64,000 nt of DNA, taken from positions 372,001 through 436,000 of the forward strand of contig CAWAMS010000001.1 in assembly GCA_963783245.1 (NCBI GenBank), in the 5' to 3' direction. The position numbers were made by a program, and so were the translations under genes. The first letter of the stretch is position 1. The number at the start of each line of letters is the position of its first letter. Source of the DNA: Bog-473 sp963783245. Lineage in GTDB: Bacteria > Actinomycetota > Acidimicrobiia > Acidimicrobiales > RAAP-2. Of this stretch, positions 17,637 to 26,176 are shown piece by piece. The notes below the pieces were generated by a model, which saw only the letters and a list, made by a program, of their open reading frames with translations, had not been told where the DNA came from and did not search any database.

Positions 17637-18508
17637 GCCGCCATCTCCGCGCGCCGGGCGGCGAGCATGAGCGTCCTCTTCATGAGCACAGCAGCAAGGT
17701 GGCGGCGATACGCAGAGGAGCCGTGCAGATCCGCCGGGGGCGACAGGGCGCTCGCCGCCTCCTCGGCCGCCGCGGCGAAGGCATCCTGGGTCGGCTCTGC
17801 ACCACCCAGGATCGTTTCAACCTCTCTCGCGCGGACCGGGACGTCGCTGACGCCAGTCAAAACGATGCGGGCATCGACGATCCTCCCATCCTTTACGCGA
17901 ACCATCGCCGCCGCGCCGACCATGGCGAAGTCGCCGTGCCGACGGGCTACTTCCTCGATCGCGCTGCCCGTGCCAGAAGCCGGCGGGTGTATCCGGACCG
18001 CGGTCAGGATCTCATCGGGCTTGAGAGCGGTCGTAAAAAAGCCCGCGAAGAAGTCAGCCGCCTTGATTATGCGTCTGCCCTGATCGTGGCTCTGGGCCAC
18101 CAGCTCGGCGTCAAGCAGCAGCGCAACCGCCGGCAATTCAGCTGCGGGGTCGGCGTGCGCCAGACTGCCCCCGATCGTGCCACGACTGCGGATGGCGGGG
18201 TGACCAATGAGGGGTAGCGCTTCGGCGAGAAGGGGAGCGAGCCGGTGCACATCGAGGGACCGCTCGGCCGAGCGCTCCCTCACCATGGCGCCCAGGACCA
18301 GATGGCCGTCCTCGACACTGATGGATCCAAGTTCGCTGATCCCAGCGAGGTCGACCAGGTGGGAAGGTCGGGCCAGTCTCAGGGACAGCAGCGGCACGAG
18401 GCTCTGCCCACCAGCGAGGGGCCTCGCGTCCTCGCCGTGCTCCTTCAGCAGTGCGAGCCCCTCGTCCAAGGTCGTCGGCGCACTGTAGTCAAACGGCGGA
18501 GGTTTCAC
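17633..18508 (-). CDS. FAD-binding subunit of the molybdenum hydroxylase (CoxM-like)
   Basis: 291 residues from GTG 18508, which gives the usual start just before PPPFDYSAPTTLDEGL; the ribosome site is weak and upstream starts to 18592 are possible. The FAD pyrophosphate loop AGGQSLVP and the second FAD motif TIGGSLAHADPAAELP are both kept. The C-terminal CO-dehydrogenase flavoprotein domain follows. It is the first gene of the operon, and the 307 bp before it and the divergent gene at 18816 should hold the promoter. Confidence 0.93.
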   Translation of the reverse strand: MKPPPFDYSAPTTLDEGLALLKEHGEDARPLAGGQSLVPLLSLRLARPSHLVDLAGISELGSISVEDGHLVLGAMVRERSAERSLDVHRLAPLLAEALPLIGHPAIRSRGTIGGSLAHADPAAELPAVALLLDAELVAQSHDQGRRIIKAADFFAGFFTTALKPDEILTAVRIHPPASGTGSAIEEVARRHGDFAMVGAAAMVRVKDGRIVDARIVLTGVSDVPVRAREVETILGGAEPTQDAFAAAAEEAASALSPPADLHGSSAYRRHLAAVLMKRTLMLAARRAEMAA

Positions 18509-18815
18509 AGTTGCCGAAGCTACGCTACCGTCTCGATCTCGGCAATCGCATCCCAAATTCGTGGTTGCGCTCGGCGACCCTGCCCGACCCAACTCCCGAC
18601 GATGCCAAATGAGCTGGCGTCAGGCAGGCGCGGCCGCAGCCCATTGTGAAGATGGACAGGTGACGCACAGCTGGCACTTCTCGCCTTCCAACCTGCTCAG
18701 CTCACTATTGAAAGCGGAGTTTGGGGTATCGGCCGATCAGGTTTGGCGCTGCCCGTGAGAGTTCGAGTGAGCGTCGACCTCAATCGGTCGTGCGGGAAGT
18801 CGAGCGGAGAATCCC
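18509..18815. other. Divergent intergenic region
   Basis: About 300 bp separate the molybdenum hydroxylase operon from the secreted SGNH hydrolase gene. I see no gene, strong inverted repeat or convincing sigma-70 boxes in it. It presumably carries two divergent promoters. Confidence 0.4.
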
Positions 18816-19595
18816 ATGAAGTCACGCCCGCCTCGATCGACCCCGGTGTCCCCAACGAGCCGAAAGACGATCAAGGCATTGCTCGTCGCATCCATACTCC
18901 TGGCCTCGGTGACGTTGGGTTTCGCGGCAGCCCATGCGGAAACTGCCACAGCCAACATGATCCACAAGAATGAGAGACGCGCAAAGAGAGTGGCAGTTGT
19001 CGGTGACTCACTTTCCTGGCAGGCCAAGGCGTCCATCGATTCCGCGTTCACCGGAGCAGGGTATTTGGCACGAGTATCGGTCAATCCCGGTCACGCACTG
19101 TCGTCCTCCTGGGCGCAAGACACCCTGGATGCCGATGTGAAAGACCACTCGTACGGGGTCATCGTGGTCGAGACGGCGTCGAACGATGTCGTGCAATTGG
19201 CACGCGGAGCTGTTTCGATTGCCCGGTACTCACGCACGTTGGACCAGCTGATCGCCAAGGCAGGCAACACCTATGTGGTGATCGTGAATGCGAAAGTCAA
19301 TGCTCCCTTCTATTACACCCAGAGCGACGCTCTGGCCATAAACCGAGCAATTGAAGCGGTGGCGCAGGAGCACGCAAACGTGAGAATCGTCGACTGGAAT
19401 GGCGAAGCGCGTGCGCATCCGTCGTGGTTCGGGGCGGACATGTTGCATCTGGCTCCCGGGCTTCCGGCGACGGTCTTGGCGAATGACCCACCGGGTTCCG
19501 ATGTGCAGGACGCAGCTGATACGGCATTCGCACAAGCAATCGTCAAAGGCGTCAAGTCGTCCGGCATCGGGTTGCGGGAGATCACCCACCCGTAG
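18816..19595 (+). CDS. Secreted SGNH/GDSL-type hydrolase
   Basis: 259 residues. A basic N-terminus is followed by a hydrophobic stretch (ALLVASILLASVTLGFAAAHA, cut for length near 20-40) ending in an AHA-type signal peptidase site, so the protein is exported. VVGDSLSWQ holds the block I Ser (residue 65), ETASNDV the block III Asn, and ADMLHLAPG the Asp/His pair of block V. Family members are esterases or acyl-group hydrolases/transferases of the cell surface. GGAGAA precedes the ATG by five bases. The substrate is unknown. Confidence 0.82.
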   Translation: MKSRPPRSTPVSPTSRKTIKALLVASILLASVTLGFAAAHAETATANMIHKNERRAKRVAVVGDSLSWQAKASIDSAFTGAGYLARVSVNPGHALSSSWAQDTLDADVKDHSYGVIVVETASNDVVQLARGAVSIARYSRTLDQLIAKAGNTYVVIVNAKVNAPFYYTQSDALAINRAIEAVAQEHANVRIVDWNGEARAHPSWFGADMLHLAPGLPATVLANDPPGSDVQDAADTAFAQAIVKGVKSSGIGLREITHP

Positions 19596-19638
19596 ACGGG
19601 CATTGTTTGGCCACGAACGATGGGGGTACGACGAAGGC

Positions 19639-20328
19639 ATGGACGCTCTAACGATGCTGAAGCAAGATCACCGTACGGTTGAATCGTTGTTCAAGCGATT
19701 TGAGAAGGCGGGTGATCGGGCCTTTTCCCTCAAGCGTGCAGTCGTGGACGGGATCATCGAGGATCTCTCGAAGCACGCTGCCATTGAAGAGGAACTCTTC
19801 TACCCCGTGACCCGGGCAATGGTCCCCGGGGTGGAGGACATTGTGCTCGAAAGCATCGAAGAACATCACATCGTGAAATGGGTGCTCTCCGAACTCCAGC
19901 ACATGGACTCCCGTGAGGAATCCTTCGACGCCAAAGTCACCGTCCTGATCGAAAACGTCCGCCATCACGTCAAAGAAGAAGAGATCGAGTACTTCCCCAA
20001 GGTGCGCAAGGAACTCGGCCGCAAAGCCTTGTCGGAGCTCGGTCAGGCTATGGCGGAGGCGAAGGCGACCGCCCCGAGTCATCCCCACCCGCGCTCACCT
20101 GCAACACCTCCGCACAACGTCGCAGTTGCCCACGCTTCTGGAGTGATTGATCGGGTCGAGGACAAGGTGAATGGTCTGGCCACAGAAGGTGCGGCAGCGC
20201 TGCGAGGCGTGGTCGATCGTCTTGGTGCCGTCACCTCCAAGGCGCACGCAGAGCAGCCACGGCGGAAACCTGCGAACAAGCGTGGGCCGTCACCGAAGGT
20301 CCGGAGGGCTGCGCCGAAGGTCAAATAG
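19639..20328 (+). CDS. Hemerythrin HHE-domain protein with basic tail
   Basis: 229 residues from ATG 19639. Residues 1-140 form an HHE cation-binding four-helix bundle with His 11, His 46/Glu 50, His 76 or 77, and His 109 or 110/Glu 114 as likely di-iron ligands. The last 90 residues are Ala/Pro-rich and end in a Lys/Arg-rich tail (RRKPANKRGPSPKVRR), which might bind nucleic acid. Such proteins sense or handle oxygen, NO or iron. It opens a block of redox and signalling genes, all on the plus strand. Confidence 0.88.
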   Translation: MDALTMLKQDHRTVESLFKRFEKAGDRAFSLKRAVVDGIIEDLSKHAAIEEELFYPVTRAMVPGVEDIVLESIEEHHIVKWVLSELQHMDSREESFDAKVTVLIENVRHHVKEEEIEYFPKVRKELGRKALSELGQAMAEAKATAPSHPHPRSPATPPHNVAVAHASGVIDRVEDKVNGLATEGAAALRGVVDRLGAVTSKAHAEQPRRKPANKRGPSPKVRRAAPKVK

Positions 20329-20388
20329 GCAGAGAGCTAGCCACGACAGGAGCGTCGCCCGCTTGCCGAAAGGTATCGACCCACCACC

Positions 20389-21387
20389 ATGACACAGTCG
20401 CTTCCCACTCCCCGGGGCCCGTTGAGCGCGGAACTCTTTGTTTCCCTCCTGAAGGATCCCCATCCATTGTCCGTGCCGGCCATCAGTGGCGAGGAAGCCG
20501 TCTTCGATGAAGATCTGCAATTGACGCTCTATTGCTGCTACGAGTTGCACTACCAAGGTCTACGTGGCGTGAGCGAGGGTTGGGAATGGGAGCCGTCGCT
20601 CATCGCGTTTCGCGCCGGGCTCGAAGAGGCGTTCGAGCGACAGCTACGGTTGGCGCTTCCCGATCACTTCACGGCCACTGTTGACGATGTGGCGGGCGCG
20701 CTGTGGGATCTGGCTCGAGGAGGGGGATTTTCCCTCTCGGAGTGGTTGGCCGAACACGGAGGCCGCCTCCATGCGCAGGAGCTCGCGATGCACCGATCTG
20801 CGTATCAACTGAAAGAGGCTGATCCCCATACGTGGTGCATACCGCGGCTGCCCGGACGGGCGAAGGCCGCGATGGCTATGATTCAGTCTGACGAGTACGG
20901 GGGCGGCGTGGCCGCACGAATGCACTCGTCTCTCTTCGCAGACGCGATGTCAGCTCTGGGCCTTGACTCCACGTACGGTGCGTATCTCGAGCGATTGCCT
21001 GCTGTCACCTTGGCCACGACCAATCTCATCTCGATGTTCGGTCTGCACCGCCGGTTACGGGGTGCGCTGGTGGGACACTTGGCGAGCTTCGAGATGAACT
21101 CCGTGGGCCCGATGGGTCGTTACAGTTCGTGGCTCAGATCGCTCGGCGTGCCGGTCGAAGGTCGGAGGTTCTACGACGTGCACGTCGAAGCAGACGAGCG
21201 ACACCAGCACGTTGCCGTGAACGATCTCGTCGGTGGTCTCCTCGAGGTGGAGCCCGATCAAGCCGGAGCAGTGATGTTCGGCGCGAGGTCCGTTTCGCTC
21301 ATCGAAGGTGTCTTTGCCGACCAACTCGTGTCTGCCTGGAAAGGAGATCGAAGCTCGCTGAGGGCACTTTCCTCCGCCACTTCCTAG
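20389..21387 (+). CDS. Iron-containing redox enzyme family protein (heme-oxygenase-like fold)
   Basis: 332 residues of the heme-oxygenase-like di-iron family. CCYELHYQG, QSDEYGGG, MFGLHRRLRGALVGHLA and the HVEADERHQ motif supply conserved Glu/His ligands. Known relatives (UndA, CADD, SznF-type) activate O2 on small substrates, but this subgroup is uncharacterised. It starts 60 bp after the hemerythrin gene and probably shares its transcript. Pairing of two non-heme iron proteins ahead of a redox-type signalling pair suggests a common oxidative or iron-stress role. Confidence 0.82.
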   Translation: MTQSLPTPRGPLSAELFVSLLKDPHPLSVPAISGEEAVFDEDLQLTLYCCYELHYQGLRGVSEGWEWEPSLIAFRAGLEEAFERQLRLALPDHFTATVDDVAGALWDLARGGGFSLSEWLAEHGGRLHAQELAMHRSAYQLKEADPHTWCIPRLPGRAKAAMAMIQSDEYGGGVAARMHSSLFADAMSALGLDSTYGAYLERLPAVTLATTNLISMFGLHRRLRGALVGHLASFEMNSVGPMGRYSSWLRSLGVPVEGRRFYDVHVEADERHQHVAVNDLVGGLLEVEPDQAGAVMFGARSVSLIEGVFADQLVSAWKGDRSSLRALSSATS

Positions 21388-21520
21388 CTGCGCTGTAGGA
21401 GCCATCGCCGGCGCCAGCGCCTCGCCATTCGCGCCTCGCCCTCGCCACCGGACGGGAGCCCGTGAGGTCCCGTAGTCTGGTCCCGATGGAAGTGCCTCAT
21501 GCCCCCGTGGTGCCGTCCTG

Positions 21521-23185
21521 ATGGCAGAGACTCGCACCGCTATCCTGACCGTTGACGACGACCCCGAAGTGTCCCGCGCGATAGCACGAGATCTCCGCCG
21601 GGCCTACGGAAGGGACTACCGGATCGTCCGGGCCGAGTCGGGCGATCAAGGACTCGAGGCGCTCAAGGAGTTGAAGCTACGCGGCGACGTGGTGGCGTTG
21701 CTCTTGGCGGACTATCGGATGCCGCAAATGAACGGTATCGAGTTCCTCGAACAGGCGATGGACCTGTTCCCCTCCGCCCGGCGCGTTCTCCTGACCGCAT
21801 ATGCCGATACGAGTGCCGCCATCGACGCCATCAACGTGGTCGATCTGGACCATTATTTGCTCAAGCCCTGGGATCCCCCCGAGGAGAAGCTCTATCCGGT
21901 GCTCGATGACCTCCTCCAGGCCTGGCAGGCCATCGACCATCGACCCATTCCGGACACCAAGGTCGTGGGTCACCGCTGGTCGGCTCGCTCATCTGACGTG
22001 CGCGAATTCCTGGGTCGCAATCAGGTTCCGTACCGCTGGTATCAGTCGGAGGATCCTGAGGGGGAGCGACTTCTCGCCGCCGCGGGCGCTGATGGGCATC
22101 GTCTGCCGGTGGTCATCACCGCCGCTGGTGATGTGCTCGTCGAACCCACGGACGCGGAGTTGGCGGCCCGCGTCGGCCTGGAGACGACACCGTCCGAGCT
22201 CTTCTACGACCTCGTGGTGATAGGCGGAGGCCCCGCGGGCCTGGGAGCCGCTCTCTACGGAGCTTCTGAGGGGCTACGCACCATTTTGATCGAGCGAACG
22301 GCGACAGGTGGACAGGCCGGCCAAAGCTCGCGGATCGAGAATTATCTCGGCTTTCCCGATGGCGTCTCAGGCGCACAACTGACCGACCGTGCCCGCCGTC
22401 AGGCTGTCAAGTTCGGAGCGGAAATAGTGACGGCTCGCGAAGTCGTGGCAATAGACGTCAATGGATCGGCGCGAACGGTGCGGTTCGCCGATGGAGGGAC
22501 GATCGACTCCCATGCCATCATCCTCGCCTCAGGCGTGTCGTATCGGCAATTGACGGCACCCGGTCTGGCGACTTTCACCGGGCGAGGCGTGTACTACGGA
22601 TCGACCATGAGCGAGGCTTCGAATGCCGCTGGTCAGCATGTCTTTATCGTCGGCGGTGCCAACTCAGCTGGCCAGGCGGCCGTGTATTTCGCCCGCCACG
22701 CGGCATCGGTGACCATCCTCGTACGGGGTAGCTCCTTGACAGCGTCGATGTCGCACTATCTGGTGCAGCAGATTGAGAGCATTGCCAACATTGAGGTCCG
22801 TACGTGTACCGAAGTGATCGCCGGGAGTGGGCACGAACATTTAGAGACCCTCACCCTACGCGACAGCACATCCGGTGCCACCGAGGAGGTGGATGCCGAA
22901 CTCCTCTTCGTGTTCATCGGTGCGCTCCCTCGCACCGAGTGGCTCGATGGAGTCGTGGTGCGAGATGAGCGGGGTTTCATCCTGACCGGTCCGGACCTGC
23001 CGATGGTCGGGGATCGACCGGCAGGCTGGATCGAGGAGCGGGTGCCGTATCACCTCGAAAGCAGCATCCCCGGTGTGTTCGTGGCAGGCGATGCCCGGGC
23101 GGAATCGGCCAAGCGAGTTGCATCGGCCGTGGGCGAGGGGGCTATGGCGGTCATGCTCGTGCACCGGTATCTCGAAATGAGGTGA
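21521..23185 (+). CDS. Response regulator fused to thioredoxin-reductase-like flavoprotein
   Basis: 554 residues. Residues 5-130 are a receiver domain with the acidic pocket DDD (12-14), phospho-acceptor Asp 64, Thr 92 and Lys 115. Residues 145-215 resemble a glutaredoxin-like segment. From 230 a two-dinucleotide-binding flavoprotein follows: VVIGGGPAGLG (233-242), GGQAGQSSRIENYLGFP for FAD, and VGGANSAGQAA for NAD(P)H. Where thioredoxin reductases have the CxxC disulfide, this protein reads VYYGST (357-362), so classical thioredoxin reduction is excluded. It lies 4 bp before a sensor kinase gene, its probable partner. Confidence 0.93.
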   Translation: MAETRTAILTVDDDPEVSRAIARDLRRAYGRDYRIVRAESGDQGLEALKELKLRGDVVALLLADYRMPQMNGIEFLEQAMDLFPSARRVLLTAYADTSAAIDAINVVDLDHYLLKPWDPPEEKLYPVLDDLLQAWQAIDHRPIPDTKVVGHRWSARSSDVREFLGRNQVPYRWYQSEDPEGERLLAAAGADGHRLPVVITAAGDVLVEPTDAELAARVGLETTPSELFYDLVVIGGGPAGLGAALYGASEGLRTILIERTATGGQAGQSSRIENYLGFPDGVSGAQLTDRARRQAVKFGAEIVTAREVVAIDVNGSARTVRFADGGTIDSHAIILASGVSYRQLTAPGLATFTGRGVYYGSTMSEASNAAGQHVFIVGGANSAGQAAVYFARHAASVTILVRGSSLTASMSHYLVQQIESIANIEVRTCTEVIAGSGHEHLETLTLRDSTSGATEEVDAELLFVFIGALPRTEWLDGVVVRDERGFILTGPDLPMVGDRPAGWIEERVPYHLESSIPGVFVAGDARAESAKRVASAVGEGAMAVMLVHRYLEMR

Positions 23186-23189
23186 TGCG

Positions 23190-24647
23190 ATGAATAGCGA
23201 ACTCCCCTGTGATGTCGACGAGATTCGGACCCTCTTTCTCTTCGAGAAGCTGAATCAAGAGCAGCTGGAGCGCCTATGCCGAGAAGGGCACGTGGAAACA
23301 ATTGACCCTGGCTGGGTCCTCCGGGAAGGCGATCCGGCCTCGTCGTTCTACGTCCTACTGGATGGATCGGTCACTCTGTTCCGGCGAGTCGGAGCCGACG
23401 ACGTGGAGATCAACCGCAGCGATGCGCGTGGTGTGTACGGCGGCGCGTTTCAGGCCTACCTCGGAGACCGGATCCGCCAGGTGTACAACAACTCGCTGCG
23501 TGCCAACGTGAGGTCGAGGTTCTTCGTGTTGGGGGCCGAACAGTTCGCACAGCTGATGCGGGATTGGTTTCCGATGGCACTCCACCTTCTTGAGGGTCTC
23601 TTCTTCGGCACACAGAGCACCCAGCAGGTGCTTCAGCAGCGCGAGAGGCTCCTCGCGCTCGGCTCCCTCTCGGCGGGCCTGACGCATGAGTTGAACAACC
23701 CGGCGGCCGCGGCGGTTAGGGCGACTTCGTCGCTGCGGGACCGACTGACGGACATGCGCCACGCATTGGCCACCATCGCGTCTGGATTTGATCCGAACAC
23801 CTTGTCCTCACTCGTGCGGCTGGAGGAGGAGGCAGTCGTGGGCGCACACACGGCGCGGCAGCTGGGCCCCATGGAGGCATCGGACCTCGAGGATCGCCTC
23901 GGGGAGTGGTTGGGGGATCGTCATGTTGCTGACGGTTGGGATCTGGCCCCCGTATTCGTCCAGGCCGGCCTGGACGAGGCCTATCTTGAAAGAGTCGCTC
24001 AAGGTGTTGGTGAGGCGAAGCTCGAAAATGCGGCTCGTTGGCTCGCCCGCGCCATCGAGGCCGAGATGTTGATGGACGAAATCAAGGATTCGACGACTCG
24101 GGTGTCGACGTTGATTGCAGCAGCCAAGCAATACTCGCAAATGGACCGTGCGCCCTACCAGATCGTCGACGTGCATGAGCTGTTGGACAGCACGCTGGCC
24201 ATGCTGGCGCCCAAACTCAGCGACGGCATTGAGCTGGCGAGGGAGTACGACCGCTCCCTGCCTCCCATTCCTGCCTATGCCGCCGAGCTCAACCAGGTGT
24301 GGACGAACCTGATCGACAATGCCATCGCCGCCATGGGCGGAACGGGGAAACTGACAATCAGGACCGCGCGCGACGAGGAGTTCCTTGCGGTCCGTATCGG
24401 GGACACCGGACCTGGCGTGCCCGAGGAAATTCGCTCGCGGATCTTCGAACCGTTCTTCACGACGAAGCCGTTCGGAGAAGGGACAGGTCTCGGGCTCGAT
24501 ATCTCCTGGAGGATTGTCGTCAACAAGCATCACGGTGACCTGAAACTCGAGTCCGTGCCGGGAGAAACCTGGTTTGTGGTTCGACTCCCATTGGTTGAGC
24601 CCGGGCCGTTCGACATTCAAGAATCGGGTGGATCAGCCTCTCTCTGA
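23190..24647 (+). CDS. Cyclic-nucleotide-binding-domain histidine kinase
   Basis: 485 residues. Residues 10-130 are a cNMP-binding (Crp-type) fold (LFLFEKL, GWVLREGDPASSFYVLLDGSV). The HisKA-type region has THELNNPAAA with phospho-acceptor His 166. The catalytic domain has N box NQVWTNLIDNA, G1 GDTGPGV, F box FEPFFTTK and G2 GTGLGLD, all intact. No membrane segments are seen, so it is a cytosolic sensor. It follows the receiver-flavoprotein gene by 4 bp and should phosphorylate it. The ligand of the N-terminal domain is unknown, and the classical cAMP phosphate-binding motif is not obvious. Confidence 0.93.
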   Translation: MNSELPCDVDEIRTLFLFEKLNQEQLERLCREGHVETIDPGWVLREGDPASSFYVLLDGSVTLFRRVGADDVEINRSDARGVYGGAFQAYLGDRIRQVYNNSLRANVRSRFFVLGAEQFAQLMRDWFPMALHLLEGLFFGTQSTQQVLQQRERLLALGSLSAGLTHELNNPAAAAVRATSSLRDRLTDMRHALATIASGFDPNTLSSLVRLEEEAVVGAHTARQLGPMEASDLEDRLGEWLGDRHVADGWDLAPVFVQAGLDEAYLERVAQGVGEAKLENAARWLARAIEAEMLMDEIKDSTTRVSTLIAAAKQYSQMDRAPYQIVDVHELLDSTLAMLAPKLSDGIELAREYDRSLPPIPAYAAELNQVWTNLIDNAIAAMGGTGKLTIRTARDEEFLAVRIGDTGPGVPEEIRSRIFEPFFTTKPFGEGTGLGLDISWRIVVNKHHGDLKLESVPGETWFVVRLPLVEPGPFDIQESGGSASL

Positions 24648-24742
24648 GAATGGCGCACCTCTACGGCGGCAGCCGCTGTCGATCACGGATAGTCTTTCGA
24701 CGGAGACGCCAGTACCCGCGGTTCTTCGCAAAAGAGGCCCGT

Positions 24743-25177
24743 ATGCCCGACGACACGCCAGCGCCAGACGTGGCGATCAGCTCTCTCAATGCAGTGTTGA
24801 GCGAGGTTATCGACGTTGTGGGGGACGTGAAGCAGGCCTACCGAAAAGTCCCGTACAAAAACGAGCTGCATGAGATCCTCGAAGGGCTCTTTGAGGATCT
24901 GAGGATCTGGGCCGGCCGCCTCATGGCGGAAGACGAGCTCCTCGGAGTATCTCCTCTCGGAAGCGTGCCAAGCGTTGCCGGCCGGACGCCATTGAACATT
25001 TGGCCGGGAAACCCGACGGACGACGAGGTTCGCCAAACCATCCTCGGGTACCTCGACCAGCTTTCAGCGCATCTCCTGACGGCCCAGAGAGACCAGAACG
25101 ACGAGGGTGCGCGGGCCCTGCTGGAGAATATTCGACAAGAGCTGTCGCGTGACGTCCGCACGCTACGCGATCTCTGA
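24743..25177 (+). CDS. Small helical protein of unknown function
   Basis: 144 residues from ATG 24743, eight bases after AAAGAGG. The sequence is soluble and mostly helical (LSEVIDVVGDVKQAYRKV, LENIRQELSRDVRTLRDL) with a Pro/Gly-rich middle (RTPLNIWPGNPTDDE). I do not recognise a family. It lies 95 bp after the kinase gene on the same strand and could be an accessory to it. Confidence 0.65.
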   Translation: MPDDTPAPDVAISSLNAVLSEVIDVVGDVKQAYRKVPYKNELHEILEGLFEDLRIWAGRLMAEDELLGVSPLGSVPSVAGRTPLNIWPGNPTDDEVRQTILGYLDQLSAHLLTAQRDQNDEGARALLENIRQELSRDVRTLRDL

Positions 25178-25368
25178 CCTCGCGCTGGCAACCCGGGGAC
25201 TCTCATCGCACCCACGATCCCACAGGACACCTGGCCTCGTCGTGGCTTGAAACAGGGTGTAGCGCAGCAATATCATGCCCCTGACCGGGTCAAAAAGGGG
25301 CCTGCGTCGGCGCTGATGGAGGAGCGTCCGTCACTCCGAGTTGGAAGTACTGATGAGGAGGAATGGCC

Positions 25369-25746
25369 ATGACCTTCGAGAGAGACCCATCACTCAACCG
25401 CCGTGATCTCGACATCTCCCCGGGGCGGCTTCCACTCAGCGTATCGGTGAGCGAATCCGACGGCGGGGTCGTTGTGGCGGTAGAGGGCGAGTTGGACATG
25501 TCTACTGCGCCCACCCTGAGGGAAGCTCTCGTCGATGTGGCCGATGGACTGGAGAGTGACCTGATTCTCGACGTCAGGTTACTGACCTTCATCGATTCCA
25601 GCGGTCTGACCCTCCTCGTCGCGGAGCACAAAAAAATCAGCTCGCTCGGTCACAACCTGGTGATTCTCGCCCCGACGTCTCGGACGGCCCGCCTTTTCCA
25701 GATCGTGGGGCTTGACGAGGTCCTGACCGTGCGCCCCAGCGCGTAG
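25369..25746 (+). CDS. STAS-domain anti-sigma factor antagonist-like protein
   Basis: 125 residues. GAGGAGG lies seven bases before ATG 25369, so this start is preferred over the ATG at 25363. One STAS domain: VAVEGELDMSTAPTL at the N-terminal half and IDSSGLTLL, in which the Ser is the usual phosphorylation site of SpoIIAA-type antagonists. Such proteins release sigma factors by binding anti-sigma kinases. No anti-sigma kinase gene lies next to it; it follows the redox-signalling block by 190 bp and might be one of its outputs. Confidence 0.88.
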   Translation: MTFERDPSLNRRDLDISPGRLPLSVSVSESDGGVVVAVEGELDMSTAPTLREALVDVADGLESDLILDVRLLTFIDSSGLTLLVAEHKKISSLGHNLVILAPTSRTARLFQIVGLDEVLTVRPSA

Positions 25747-26176
25747 GGCTGTCCATCGCGACACTCCCTGGCCGGGTAGAAGGTCGAGAGCTGGGCCCGC
25801 GAAAGGGGCCGGGGACATCGTCAAACCGGGTCTCTGCGCGCCTCTCACTGCATCGATCGAATGTCTGCAGCAGACCTCGGTCGTCATCGCGGTGCGGGGA
25901 GGCACAGGCACGACAAGACGCCAGGTCCACCCAGGTTGATCTCAGCCTGGGTGGAGTGATCTCAGCCGTGTTTCATTCAAGTTTCGGTCCGATGAGAAAC
26001 CACAGACAGTGAAGGGCATGAATTGACTTGGCGAGCTAGATCGGTCAGCCTTTCTCGACCAAACAACCAAACCTCTCGTCCAGTGGGGCGCCACGCCACG
26101 GGAATCCCGGGCCAACAAGCGGCCGGACACCTGGTACCTCACTTCTCGGCGGCGACTACTCAGAACAAAGGAGACA
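25747..26176. other. Long intergenic region before the secreted repeat protein
   Basis: 430 bp without a gene I can support. It holds the perfect inverted repeat listed separately, a direct repeat TGATCTCAGCC (25937 and 25957), and a short GTTTC/GAAAC palindrome near 25981-26000. A ribosome site AAAGGAGA precedes the gene at 26177. The length suggests a regulated leader, but I could not match a known riboswitch. Confidence 0.5.
25927..25954 (+). terminator. Perfect 9-bp inverted repeat, candidate hairpin terminator
   Basis: CCACCCAGG and CCTGGGTGG flank a 10-base loop. The hairpin lies 180 bases after the STAS gene and 220 before the next. No T-run follows, so it is either a GC-rich actinobacterial terminator without a U-tract or a protein-binding palindrome. 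Confidence 0.4.

Noticed and set aside
16203..18083. A 626-codon plus-strand open frame across the molybdenum hydroxylase genes
   Set aside because: It is antisense to three genes with intact cofactor motifs; its translation is His/Gly/Arg-rich without domains. Long antisense frames are expected at this GC content.
14775..18508. Aerobic CO dehydrogenase
   Set aside because: The active-site loop is AYRGPWA, not AYRCSFR or AYRGAGR, and no CoxD/E/F maturation genes follow.
22205..23185. Ordinary thioredoxin reductase
   Set aside because: The CxxC motif is absent, and the protein is fused to a receiver domain.
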